64,000 nucleotides of DNA from an uncultured Bacteroidota bacterium (GCA_902796805.1 CADBQG010000003.1:1-64000); one strand, 5' to 3'; positions 52,501 to 60,611 are shown, numbered from the stretch's first letter. The notes: generated by a model from the sequence alone, not told the origin. Program-made: numbers and translations.

Positions 52501-54274
52501 CGACATGCTCGGCTCGGAGATTACGTTCTCTGACGACATTCCATGGCTCACCGGCTTGGTTGACAGGGAGGGTGACTATCCTGCAAACTGGATACGTTCA
52601 GGCCAGCAAGTTTCGCTTCAGCACTGGCAGGGAAGCGGCGGTGTACAGGAGGGTGCTTCCGCTGACTACAATCTGTGGCGTTCAGAAGACGCGTTCAACC
52701 TCTTCACATATTCTCCTCCTGGAAAGTCTGCTGAAGTAGTTCGTGGTTTCATGGATCCCAATCAGCAGTTCGAGAACATGGTTTACGGTACTTGGGCTCC
52801 TTATCCTCTTTCTTCCCCGTATGACGGAGGTCCGAAGGCTAAGTATCTTGTTGAAGACAATACAAGGTATCAGAATAACCCGACGTCGGAGCCTCTCAAC
52901 AACTACTACGATTTCAGGCAAGTTGCCGGCATACCGAACCGTGGCGGTTACAACCAGACTCTAACGAACCTCTATTCAGTGGACATAGTGTTGACTCCCG
53001 ACCAGAGCCTCTGGACACGCGCCTTGGTTCTCGAGTCAGGTTCTTCAAAGTCAACGGATGATTATTCTGTAACCCAGAACTTCAACGGACAGACTTACAA
53101 GAACATACGTCATGAACCTAAGAATTGTCCTTCAGTGGGCAAGGACGGTCGGCCTGACAACAGCGGAACAACAGGTTTCGGATGGTTCCCGGGATATGCA
53201 ATCAATGTTGAAACAGGCGAGAGGCTGAATATTATGTTCGCCGAGAACTCAACCGACGAGTTGAACAATGGTAACGACATGATATTCAACCCTACAGATG
53301 TCTACGCGTATGCCCGCGACCCAAGGGCTGACACTTTCCTGTTGGACGAAGAAGGCAATAAGATTGAACTCTCCGAAACCCAGTTCGATAACTTACGCGA
53401 TTCATATGGTTTGGTTTATGGTGAGCCTTCAAACGGCGGACGTCACTATGTATATATCCTTGGAAGCTCTGGCAACACTGCCAACACTTTCTATACATAT
53501 TCATCGAGAAAGCGTAACTACAATGATTCAGAATCAAGGGTGTCGGCTCAGGGAGTACAGCATGGCGGCAGGTTCACCGGCAGCAATGGTGTTGAATACC
53601 CTTACTATGAGTGCGGTCCATACGATGAGTGCACTTGGGTGTGCGAGAAGTTCAAAACTTTGGGCAACGAGTACGCCTCAAATCAGCGAAAGTCACGCAA
53701 GATGCAGATTTTCAACAATGTGATGTACACCAGCATTCCTATGCCTACGCAGATGAACAGAGACAGGTGGCTTGCCTCTGACGCGACCATCAAGTTGCGC
53801 GTGTCTCGTCCTTACATGAGATATTCATCGAGGTGGTATGACAACGTGTCGCAGGCTCCATACGCCGACCAGAACGACGGCTATCCGATGTACAGCTTCA
53901 CAACCAAGAACGTTTCTCCCGAGAAGATCGAGAAGGCAGAGGTTGTTGACAACATGTTGCAGGAAATCAACATTGTTCCGAACCCGTACTACGGATTCTC
54001 GACCTACGAGCACAACGCTCTTCAGAACTACATCCGCATTGTCAACCTTCCTACGAGATGTACAATCTCGATTTACACGGTCAACGGTACGTTGATCAGG
54101 ACACTGACAAAGGGTACAGACGCCCAGTCGTTTGTTGAATGGGATTTGAAGAACCATGCCAACATTCCGATTGCCAGCGGTGTTTACATCATACATGTGA
54201 AGGCCGACGGTTACGGCGAGCGTACTCTGAGATTCTTCTGCAATATGCGTCCTACTGACTTGAATGGTTTCTAA
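49565..54274 (+). CDS. Giant secreted protein with FlgD-like C-terminal domain (cassette gene 2)
   Basis: A 1569-residue protein with signal peptide about 1-24 (ending SLHAEK). The N-terminal domain has VRAYIETGGTMWF, GSGKTSMFSSGLWIGGLDVN (about 82-101) and KLAAVRFRQ, a pattern I recall from large exported Bacteroidota proteins. The middle is beta-rich and high in Asn, Asp, Tyr and Trp, with no enzymatic motif recognised. From about 1468 a FlgD-Ig/T9SS-like domain begins with INIVPNPYYGFSTYEHN and continues SIYTVNGTLIRTLTKG and SGVYIIHVKADGYGERTLRF. An extra tail, FCNMRPTDLNGF, follows. The domain predicts T9SS export; the tail is unusual. It is 27 bases upstream of the PorV-like gene. Confidence 0.8.
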   Translation: MKSIKQIFCLTLLTVLLASGSLHAEKVKGVVKRSSSSKPAESATCLPATSSNELTVNNVRAYIETGGTMWFKEVSEYEVPKGSGKTSMFSSGLWIGGLDVNGQLKLAAVRFRQLGDDYWTGPLKITGASTTQSTCIKFDKLFKITRAEVDDHISSYNTSGYVMPSSIANWPAHGDEGYSYYLAPFKDVNENGVYDPENGDYPYYDVNNDLCPWTEQNIALAAKHELPRTPEDILYYGDNWQNSNGMIYSDHVLKGDETLFWIFNDNAGPHTESKGPAIGLEIRGQAFGFSTNDELNNMTFYSYEIINRSTYTLTNTYFSQWTDPDLGFAEDDFVGCDVSRGLGYCYNGSNVDGSGQSWAYGDQPPAVGVDFFQGPYMDPDGRDNPKFYQDSAIYEDYCKKFVGNTVNPADQMAINGVNFGDSIVDNERFGMRRFVFHNNSSGPVGDPSVAFEYYNLLQGIWKDNTKMRFGGNAHASNGGNGPACDFMFPGLSDPCNWGTQGETPPAIPGNQGWTEQAVGNAPADRRIMQSAGPFTLKPGSVNYITVGIPWARAAQGGAMASVELLKRADDKCQLLFENCFKTLDGPDAPDVTIRELENELILYISNNNPRRNNYHETYSEIDPRIPRTVESTKLVELQDSVMAYTADARDTVIYTTKYETVTTIDTLSTKDRSYVFEGYQIYQLKSASVSVTDLDDANKARLVAQCDIQNDAKQLINWIYNDALGTSVATEMVNGANAGISHSFRITEDKFATGTNPQLVNHKEYYFLVIAYGYNQYKKFSLDADNLDGQTTTYLAGRRNIEVAVGIPHKPVESILNSKYGDVPMITRIEGQGNGGFYLDMTDESREKILANNVYNNIQYKNNYGPLNIQVVDPLKVKPYDYTIKFLPNDVSEDVNDSTMWQLTISDEVTDEELNEMGLERTITAAMPISMTNEQLFLDLGISISIKNANFKVYQANLDEHIMSGDGYTFANTSYYAQPDMLGSEITFSDDIPWLTGLVDREGDYPANWIRSGQQVSLQHWQGSGGVQEGASADYNLWRSEDAFNLFTYSPPGKSAEVVRGFMDPNQQFENMVYGTWAPYPLSSPYDGGPKAKYLVEDNTRYQNNPTSEPLNNYYDFRQVAGIPNRGGYNQTLTNLYSVDIVLTPDQSLWTRALVLESGSSKSTDDYSVTQNFNGQTYKNIRHEPKNCPSVGKDGRPDNSGTTGFGWFPGYAINVETGERLNIMFAENSTDELNNGNDMIFNPTDVYAYARDPRADTFLLDEEGNKIELSETQFDNLRDSYGLVYGEPSNGGRHYVYILGSSGNTANTFYTYSSRKRNYNDSESRVSAQGVQHGGRFTGSNGVEYPYYECGPYDECTWVCEKFKTLGNEYASNQRKSRKMQIFNNVMYTSIPMPTQMNRDRWLASDATIKLRVSRPYMRYSSRWYDNVSQAPYADQNDGYPMYSFTTKNVSPEKIEKAEVVDNMLQEINIVPNPYYGFSTYEHNALQNYIRIVNLPTRCTISIYTVNGTLIRTLTKGTDAQSFVEWDLKNHANIPIASGVYIIHVKADGYGERTLRFFCNMRPTDLNGF

Positions 54275-54301
54275 AATTATTAATCAAAAAAATCAGACAA
54301 T

Positions 54302-55483
54302 ATGAAAAATACATATAAAACGTTAATAATTTGCACCATCATAGCTCTGTTGTCTGCAAGTGCCATGCCGGCATTTGCAGGTAACAGGGACCGTTCCGGT
54401 CAGGCCGGTGCATCTCACTTGCTTATCGACCCATGGGCTCGTACAAGCGGTTTGGCCGGTGCAGGTGTTGCCGAAGTACGCGGTTTGGAATCAATATTTT
54501 CAAACGTTGCAGGTCTCACGAGTGTCAGGAAAACGGAGCTTGCATTCAACAGGACACAATATCTTGTGGGTTCCAATTGCGGTATCAGCATCAATTCCAT
54601 GGCGATTGCACAGAAATTGGGAAAGAAGAAGGATTTCGGTGTTATAGGCGTATCTTTCTTTTCGCAGAATTTCGGAAATGTAACAATCACCACTCCCGAC
54701 CAGCCTGAAGGCGGTCTTGGTACGTTCAGCCCGAGACTTAACTACATTGGTCTTCACTATGCCAAGTCGTTCAACAACTTCATCAAGGGAGGTGTCTCGT
54801 TGAAGATTATCACTGAGAGTATCTCCGACTCGAGGGCAACCGGCTTTGCAATTGATGCAGGTGTTCAGTACATCACAGGCAAGTTCGAGAACTTCAAGAT
54901 TGGTGTTACATTGAAGAACATCGGTCTTCCGATGCGTTACAAGGGCGACGGTCTTTCAATCCGCGCGCAGATCCCAAGCCAGGAGTTCGAGCAGACCCTT
55001 GAAATGCGCTCGGCAGAATTCGAGATGCCGTCGTTGCTCTCAATCGGTATATCCTACGACCTTCTGTTCTTCGGAGGCGAATATGCCGACATGACGAGGG
55101 ATGAACTCGCAGAAGAGGGTTTGACACGCGACGACGCGATGCACAGAATCACCTTCGCAGGAGCTTTCACGGCTAACTCCTACACCCGCGACGTCTTCTC
55201 CTTGGGCATAGAATACGGTTTCAGGAATCTGTTCATGATCCGTGCTGGCTACGGACTCGAGAGCGTTGGCAAGGGAGCAGCCGAGATGAACGAGAAAGCT
55301 GCGATACTCTTCAACAGCGACTCGTTCTTTGCAGGCCCCGCAGTAGGTGCCACAGCCGTTGTGCCTTTGACAAAGGAGCGCAAGAACCACACCGTAGGTC
55401 CGAGAATCTATTTCGACTATGGCTACAGGTTCACGAACAAGTGGAGAGGCAACCATTACATGGGTATAAAGGTTACTTTGTAA
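54302..55483 (+). CDS. PorV/PorQ family outer membrane protein (cassette gene 3)
   Basis: A 393-residue barrel protein with signal peptide about 1-27 (ending PAFAG). It has the PorV/PorQ family opening SHLLIDPWARTSGLAGAGVA (about 40-59) and SIFSNVAGL. It ends HYMGIKVTL, a barrel-strand end. It is distinct from the porV next to porU: it is shorter and has a different N-terminus. As third gene after a receptor-like barrel and a giant secreted protein, it may act as a dedicated shuttle or cap for that protein; this is inferred. A hairpin terminator follows. Confidence 0.85.
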   Translation: MKNTYKTLIICTIIALLSASAMPAFAGNRDRSGQAGASHLLIDPWARTSGLAGAGVAEVRGLESIFSNVAGLTSVRKTELAFNRTQYLVGSNCGISINSMAIAQKLGKKKDFGVIGVSFFSQNFGNVTITTPDQPEGGLGTFSPRLNYIGLHYAKSFNNFIKGGVSLKIITESISDSRATGFAIDAGVQYITGKFENFKIGVTLKNIGLPMRYKGDGLSIRAQIPSQEFEQTLEMRSAEFEMPSLLSIGISYDLLFFGGEYADMTRDELAEEGLTRDDAMHRITFAGAFTANSYTRDVFSLGIEYGFRNLFMIRAGYGLESVGKGAAEMNEKAAILFNSDSFFAGPAVGATAVVPLTKERKNHTVGPRIYFDYGYRFTNKWRGNHYMGIKVTL

Positions 55484-55518
55484 GAAACTATAATTCTTAA
55501 ATATTTTAGTCTAATTTA

Positions 55519-55550
55519 ATAGAAGAGACTTTCACAGTCTCTTCTATTTG
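55519..55550 (+). terminator. Probable terminator after the outer-membrane cassette
   Basis: ATAGAAGAGACT pairs perfectly over 12 bases with AGTCTCTTCTAT around a 5-base loop; the T tract after it is weak. Confidence 0.7.
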
Positions 55551-55573
55551 TGTAAATAAGTCGATTACTAATT

Positions 55574-56047
55574 ATGGAAGATGTTAAGTATTACACACAG
55601 GAAGACTTGGACGCGCTTAAGGCGGAACTCAACAATTTGGAGTCTGTGGAGCGTCCGAGAATATCGCAGGCGATAGCTGACGCGCGCGACAAGGGCGACC
55701 TTTCGGAGAATGCCGAGTACGACGCCGCGAAGGAGGCCCAGGGGCTTCTTGAACTCAAAATAGCGAAATTAAGGAATCTCATCGCCAAGGCACGCGTGCT
55801 CGACGAGTCGAAGATCGACATTTCAAAGGTGCTGATATATTCAATAGTCAAGATCAAGAACCTTGCCAACAAGATGGAGATGACCTACACAATTGTGCCG
55901 GAGTCGGAATCTGACCTTAAGGGCGGCAAGATCTCTGTCTCGAGTCCTATTGCAAAAGCCTTGATCGGGAACAAGAAAGGCGACGTAGTGAGTGTTCAGG
56001 CCCCTGCGGGTGTCATGGAGTTCGAAATCCTTGATGTGTCACGTTAA
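55574..56047 (+). CDS. greA: Transcription elongation factor GreA
   Basis: GreA rescues backtracked RNA polymerase by stimulating transcript cleavage. The 157-residue protein has an N-terminal coiled coil with the acidic tip motif ARDKGDLSENAEYDAAKEAQ (about 37-56) and a C-terminal FKBP-like domain. The latter contains SPIAKALIGNKKGDVVSVQA (about 126-145). Length is normal. It is 10 bases before the HIT gene in a likely operon. Confidence 0.95.
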   Translation: MEDVKYYTQEDLDALKAELNNLESVERPRISQAIADARDKGDLSENAEYDAAKEAQGLLELKIAKLRNLIAKARVLDESKIDISKVLIYSIVKIKNLANKMEMTYTIVPESESDLKGGKISVSSPIAKALIGNKKGDVVSVQAPAGVMEFEILDVSR

Positions 56048-56057
56048 TTCTGCTAAT

Positions 56058-56459
56058 ATGGAAGAAACAATATTCACCAAGATTGTAAAAGGAGAGATTC
56101 CCTGCTATAAGGTTGCCGAAAACGACAAATTCCTGGCTTTTCTTGACATATCGCCAGTGGCTAAAGGTCATACTCTGGTAATTACAAAGATTCAGAACGA
56201 CTATATTTTCGACCTTGAAGACGAACTTCTTGCCGAAATGTCGGTGTTTTCAAAGAAAGTGGCCAAGGCAATAAGGCAGGTGGTGCCGTGCAAGCGCATA
56301 GGTGTGGCTGTTATAGGACTTGACGTACCGCACAACCATATCCATCTTGTCCCGATAAACGGCGGCGGCGACCTTGACTTCACCGGTCCGCGCGTACAGT
56401 TGTCTAAAGACGAATTTGCGGCCCTTGCTGCCGATATTTCCGGTAAAATAGAGTTGTAG
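56058..56459 (+). CDS. HIT family nucleotide hydrolase
   Basis: A 133-residue histidine-triad protein. It starts at 56058 with EETIFTKIVKGEIPCYKVAE and has the catalytic HNHIHLVP triad (about 94-101). HIT enzymes of this size split nucleoside phosphoramidates or adenylated compounds. The longer frame from 55992 overlaps greA and is rejected. Its TAG stop is followed immediately, in the same frame, by the TTG start of the next gene. Confidence 0.9.
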   Translation: MEETIFTKIVKGEIPCYKVAENDKFLAFLDISPVAKGHTLVITKIQNDYIFDLEDELLAEMSVFSKKVAKAIRQVVPCKRIGVAVIGLDVPHNHIHLVPINGGGDLDFTGPRVQLSKDEFAALAADISGKIEL

Positions 56460-57884
56460 TTGTTTAGAAGAGTATTTGCCATCGCTTTAGCCTGTCTCGT
56501 TTTCAGCGAGACGATTAGCGGCACAAATGTCTTTTTTGTGTCTCCCGCCGGCAACGACTCCAACGCCGGATCGATTCAGTCGCCGTTTCTCACGCTGCAG
56601 AAAGCTTTCGACATGCTTTCTCCGGGAGACACGGTTTTTCTGCGCGATGGTGTTTACAAGGCTGTGGGACATCAGTATGCCAACAATTTCATCAAAGACA
56701 AGTCGGGAACAGCCGAAAGTCCTATTGTATTGATGGCGTACAATGACGAAACGCCTGTGATTGACGGCTCGGATTTTCCATATTCGGCGACTACGGACCC
56801 GAGCATGGCCGTGATACTCATGTGGAACGTGAGCCATGTAGTAGTTGACGGGCTTGTTGTGAGGAACGGTCCGAGAACCGGAATCCACTTCGTTGGCCAG
56901 TGCGAGGATGTTATTGTCAGAAACTGCCTTGTGGAGGACTGTCTTGGCCCTGGCATAGGAGTTGGAGGTTTCGATGCGCCATATACTCTTTGCAAAAATG
57001 TTGTGATTACCCAAAACACAGTTGTAAACTGTGCCCAGTTGTTCAGAGAAGCCGTTTCGTTGCGCTGGGTTGAGGGTTTCGAGGTTTCGCATAACCGTGT
57101 GATGAATGTGGTGAAAGAGTGTATAGATGTCAAGTCAGGGTGCTCTGACGGCAGAATCTTCAATAACACAATAGTAGAAGGCGGTGATGTAAGCATCTAT
57201 ATAGACGCTGGATTTTCAAACACTTCAGTCTTGAAAAACATTCATGTGTACGACAATTCGATAGTAAACCCGCATGGCGTCGGCATTGCCATAGCTTCCG
57301 AGGAAGGAAACGAAGGGTACGGCATACATGTATATAACAACCTGATATATGATTACAACGGCGGCCAGGGTGCCGGCATCAAGATTGCAAAAAACAGCGC
57401 AAGCGGTAACGACGGCTACATACATGATGTTTTTGTGTGCAACAACACGGTGTATGGCAGGGGTCAACAGGGTTTTTACGTAAACTTGGGTGGTGTTGCC
57501 AACATTGTTTTTCGCAACAACATATCTGTCAACAATGCCTCACAGATGGCTTTGAACACTGCTAACGGCGTGAATCCGGATGAGGTTGTGATAGAAAACA
57601 ACCTTTTTTGCGGAGCGGTGTCGTACATAGGCCTGAACGCTGTTGTAGTTGAGGATGTCGGCGTTGTCTTCGAGAACGCCGGGGCAGGAGATTTCCACTT
57701 GAGGGAGAACTCCCCCGCCATAGACGCTGGCACGTCAGCAACCGCACCGGAAACCGACGCCGAAGGAAGAATGCGCCCTTTTGGCGACGGCTATGACATT
57801 GGCTGCTACGAGTTTGTGACGGCATCCCCGTTGAGGAGCGGGTTGCGCGCACGCACGCTCAAGAACGTGCGCATGAAGTTTTAG
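56460..57884 (+). CDS. Secreted right-handed parallel beta-helix protein (TTG start)
   Basis: A 474-residue exported protein. The signal peptide runs from a TTG at 56460 (MFRRVFAIALACLVFSETIS) to about residue 21. A DUF1565-type start, VFFVSPAGNDSNAGSIQSPF (about 24-43), and GDTVFLRDGVY follow. Parallel beta-helix coils then continue to about 440, with repeated NNTV, NNLI and NNIS rungs. It ends in a choice-of-anchor Q-like motif, DAEGRMRPFGDGYDIGCYEF. The fold is typical of polysaccharide lyases and hydrolases, but no catalytic residues can be assigned. No T9SS C-terminal domain is seen; the end is arginine/lysine-rich. Confidence 0.8.
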   Translation: MFRRVFAIALACLVFSETISGTNVFFVSPAGNDSNAGSIQSPFLTLQKAFDMLSPGDTVFLRDGVYKAVGHQYANNFIKDKSGTAESPIVLMAYNDETPVIDGSDFPYSATTDPSMAVILMWNVSHVVVDGLVVRNGPRTGIHFVGQCEDVIVRNCLVEDCLGPGIGVGGFDAPYTLCKNVVITQNTVVNCAQLFREAVSLRWVEGFEVSHNRVMNVVKECIDVKSGCSDGRIFNNTIVEGGDVSIYIDAGFSNTSVLKNIHVYDNSIVNPHGVGIAIASEEGNEGYGIHVYNNLIYDYNGGQGAGIKIAKNSASGNDGYIHDVFVCNNTVYGRGQQGFYVNLGGVANIVFRNNISVNNASQMALNTANGVNPDEVVIENNLFCGAVSYIGLNAVVVEDVGVVFENAGAGDFHLRENSPAIDAGTSATAPETDAEGRMRPFGDGYDIGCYEFVTASPLRSGLRARTLKNVRMKF

Positions 57885-57914
57885 CAGTGCTGAATGTTCT
57901 ATGGGTGGCGGGGA

Positions 57915-59084
57915 TTATCTGTCCACCACCTTCTTCATCAGGTCTTCAAGAATCTGTGTGGCGTTTGTCCAGTCGTACTTGTTGTGTACGAAAGCGTTGC
58001 CGTTTTGCGAAATTTCTTGATAGAATTTTTCATCGGAGAGAAGTCTGTCAATGGCTTCCACGTACTGCAGTGTCGTGTGGCATTGCAGCACTTCGCCGGG
58101 ACTGGCATCGAGCGGTTTTGCGGCGAGCGGCGATGTTACGCAGGGAAGTTTCATTGACATGGCCTCCAGAAGTTTGTTCTGCAGGCCGGTGCCGAGTCGC
58201 ATGGGAGCTACAAAAACGCGGCATTTTGCGTAGCAGTCTGACATTGACGGCACCCATCCGGTTACAGTAACATTCTCGTTCTGCAGTGCGCGCACCTTCT
58301 GAGCCGGATCCGCCCCGGCAATCATAACCTTTATGTCGGGGCGCTTTTTCTTCAGTTCCGGAAGAATGCTTTTGCAGAGATAGACGGCGGCATCGACGTT
58401 GGGGGCGTAGTTCATGTTTCCGGAAAAGATTATGTCGTGGGTTTTAGTGGAGTCTGCGACGGCAAATTTCGAGAAGTCGACACCGTTGGGGACAACCTTG
58501 ATCTCGTGGTTCATAGGGTGCTTGATTAAGCGGCTGTCAACTTCTGAAATCATGGTCTTTGCGTCGAAGTCGTCGAAAATGTCAACCTCGTATTTGGCAA
58601 TTCTGCGGGACTCCATTCTCATAATCTGTTTCACCGGGAAGAAAGCCCTTTCGGCGCGCCGTTCAAGCCCCATGGAGAAGGCGTCCTGATAGTCAAGGAT
58701 TTTGCTTGTCTTGCAGTTTCTCACGTATTCGGCCATTCTGAAAAGCTGGCAGTATATCACATCCGGCTGTACAGAGGCGATGATTCTCTCCAACCTCTTG
58801 CGGTTCCTGTTGCTGTAGAAATAGCCGCATTGAATCGGTATCCCCTTGAGCAAGGCCCTGAGCATGTTCAGGGCGCTGCGAAAGCGGCTTTGTTTCAGGA
58901 AAAGAATCTTCCGGCAATATGGCGAGAGCTCCGGAAAGGCGTTTTCCGGGATTTTGCCATGGTAGAGCGCGGCTATGTACACGTCGTGCGACTTCGAGAG
59001 CTCGCGGATTTGGTAGTAGGCCCTCAACTTGTCGCCCTTTTCCAAGGGGTACGGTATTCGCGACAGAACCACAAGAATCTTCAT
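57915..59084 (-). CDS. Glycosyltransferase family 4 (GT-B fold)
   Basis: A 389-residue GT-B enzyme. The start KILVVLSRIPYPLEKGDKLR (about 2-21) resembles the glycosyltransferases found in exopolysaccharide clusters. The donor-binding half carries IFSGNMNYAPNVDAAVYLCK (about 218-237) and VFVAPMRLGTGLQNKLLEAM (about 291-310), the latter with the E-x7-E type region. It probably adds a sugar to a surface glycan; donor and acceptor are unknown. It has its own promoter box although it lies at the end of the downstream minus-strand run. Confidence 0.85.
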   Translation of the reverse strand: MKILVVLSRIPYPLEKGDKLRAYYQIRELSKSHDVYIAALYHGKIPENAFPELSPYCRKILFLKQSRFRSALNMLRALLKGIPIQCGYFYSNRNRKRLERIIASVQPDVIYCQLFRMAEYVRNCKTSKILDYQDAFSMGLERRAERAFFPVKQIMRMESRRIAKYEVDIFDDFDAKTMISEVDSRLIKHPMNHEIKVVPNGVDFSKFAVADSTKTHDIIFSGNMNYAPNVDAAVYLCKSILPELKKKRPDIKVMIAGADPAQKVRALQNENVTVTGWVPSMSDCYAKCRVFVAPMRLGTGLQNKLLEAMSMKLPCVTSPLAAKPLDASPGEVLQCHTTLQYVEAIDRLLSDEKFYQEISQNGNAFVHNKYDWTNATQILEDLMKKVVDR

Positions 59085-59106
59085 GTTTGTAAAAGCAAAA
59101 AGTCTG

Positions 59107-59114
59107 CAAAGATA
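59107..59114 (-). promoter_or_regulatory. Promoter -7 box (TATCTTTG) for the glycosyltransferase
   Basis: The plus strand reads CAAAGATA just beyond the acyltransferase stop (59116), an exact TATCTTTG on the minus strand, 22 bases before the glycosyltransferase ATG. Confidence 0.6.
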
Positions 59115-59115
59115 A

Positions 59116-59703
59116 TCATTTCATGTCAAACCATTCGGGATGGGCGTGGGGTTTGTCCTCAAGATTGAAACGCCCTTTTTTGTATCCCTGAAGGCCGTTG
59201 TATTGCGAAAGTATGTATTCCATGTCTTTCTCATAGTCGCCGGTGGGTTCAAAAATCGACATTATTCCGCATGTTCTTGTTTTGTAGTCGATGTATCCCA
59301 GGCTGATTGGCACGCCGGCCTCCATGGCAATCTGGTAGAATCCACGTTTCCATTTGTCGGTGCGCTTGCGCGTCCCTTCCGGACAGATAATGAGAGTGAT
59401 TCTGTCGCTCTTCTTGATTATGCTGGCCGCGTAGGAGGTGAAGTTGCGGATGTGCTTGCGGTCAACCGGGATGCCGCCGAGTTTCTTCAGTATGATGTTG
59501 AGCGGAAAGACAAAGAACTCCTTCTTGATGATGGTGGAGGCGTGCAGGTCATAGTGTTTCATGGCCGAGAGGCCGATAATGAAGTCCATCATTGAGGTGT
59601 GCGGTGCCATCATGAGCACGCTTTTCCTCACGGTTCCGCCGGGTTTCGGGTAAGGTATGGGCTTCACCCTGTAAATGTATTTGAACAAGAAATCACTTAT
59701 CAT
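59116..59703 (-). CDS. 1-acyl-glycerol-3-phosphate acyltransferase family (PlsC-like)
   Basis: A 195-residue acyltransferase with the H-x4-D active-site motif in MAPHTSMMDFIIGL (about 33-46) and the PEGTR motif in LIICPEGTRKRTDKWKRGF (about 103-121). It is short and lacks an obvious N-terminal membrane helix beyond the first 20 residues, like the small subgroup often found beside envelope genes. The acceptor lipid is unknown. It overlaps the LD-carboxypeptidase gene by 4 bases. Confidence 0.88.
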   Translation of the reverse strand: MISDFLFKYIYRVKPIPYPKPGGTVRKSVLMMAPHTSMMDFIIGLSAMKHYDLHASTIIKKEFFVFPLNIILKKLGGIPVDRKHIRNFTSYAASIIKKSDRITLIICPEGTRKRTDKWKRGFYQIAMEAGVPISLGYIDYKTRTCGIMSIFEPTGDYEKDMEYILSQYNGLQGYKKGRFNLEDKPHAHPEWFDMK

Positions 59704-60611
59704 ATCGTGCGGTTGCTTATTTTGAAAACATTGTCATGAACGGAACCCTCGGTGAGGCATCCGAGGCGGAAGGCGCGGTTGTCGGCGAGATGCCCTGCCG
59801 GTATGTTGAAAATCACGGGATACCCGTATTCAGAGCAGTGTTCGAGTATAATCTCCTCGGCGGTCTTCCCGAAAGGTATCGTATTGTCGTGCATGTTGTT
59901 CAGATGTCCTACAAGGAGTGCTTTAAGGTTTTTTAACTTTCCGTTTCTTTTTATGTTTAGCATCATTCTGTCAATGTGGTAGAGATATTCGTCGAGGTCT
60001 TCCAAAAGAAGCACTTTGTTGTCGGTCATGATGTCGGATGGAGAGCCTATAAGTGAGTGTATCACCGAGATGTTGCCGCCGGTAATAGTGCCGGAGAAGT
60101 CGCCCAACCTCGACAGTTTGTGAGGTAAAATGTTATATGAGAGTTCTTTGCCGGTGAGTGCGTCAAGCAGCGAGTTGCAAGTTTGGGAAGATGCTTCATC
60201 TCCGGTGACGTTTATGGGCATTGTGCAGTGAATGGTTGCGATGCCGAGGTTCTGCTGCACGTGGTTGTGGAACACGGTGATGTCGCTGTATCCGCATATC
60301 CATTTGGGATTTTCTGCAAATTTTGAGAAATCCAGTCTGTCGATGATCCTTGCTGATCCATAACCGCCTCTAACGCACCAAATTGCCTGAATGTCGGCAT
60401 TGTCGAGCAAATACTGGAAGTAAGTTGCCCTCAAGGAGTCGCTGCCCGCGAACTGGTTTTCTGTGGCGAAGAGCCTCTCGTCATAAAAAACGTTAAAACC
60501 GCATTTTTGCAGCCATCTTTCCGCGCAGTTTATTTCTGCGGGCGATATGCTGCGCGCGGGAGCCGCCAGTGCCACAGTGTCGTTTTCTTTCAGGTATCGC
60601 GGAGTCTTCAT
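59700..60611 (-). CDS. LD-carboxypeptidase (peptidase family S66)
   Basis: A 303-residue S66 enzyme that trims the terminal D-Ala from peptidoglycan tetrapeptides during cell-wall recycling (LdcA-type), or processes microcin-like peptides. Family motifs: VALAAPARSISPAEI (about 12-26), WCVRGGYGSARIIDRLDF (about 76-93), the Ser nucleophile region ICGYSDIT and the C-terminal FNIPAGHLADNRAFRLG (about 270-286). There is no signal peptide, consistent with cytoplasmic recycling. It overlaps both neighbours by 4 bases. Confidence 0.9.
   Translation of the reverse strand: MKTPRYLKENDTVALAAPARSISPAEINCAERWLQKCGFNVFYDERLFATENQFAGSDSLRATYFQYLLDNADIQAIWCVRGGYGSARIIDRLDFSKFAENPKWICGYSDITVFHNHVQQNLGIATIHCTMPINVTGDEASSQTCNSLLDALTGKELSYNILPHKLSRLGDFSGTITGGNISVIHSLIGSPSDIMTDNKVLLLEDLDEYLYHIDRMMLNIKRNGKLKNLKALLVGHLNNMHDNTIPFGKTAEEIILEHCSEYGYPVIFNIPAGHLADNRAFRLGCLTEGSVHDNVFKISNRTI

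Noticed and set aside
57904-57927. Hairpin GGTGG...CCACC as a terminator between the beta-helix gene and the glycosyltransferase
   Set aside because: The stem is only 5 bp, has a long loop and no T run, and it overlaps the end of the glycosyltransferase coding region.
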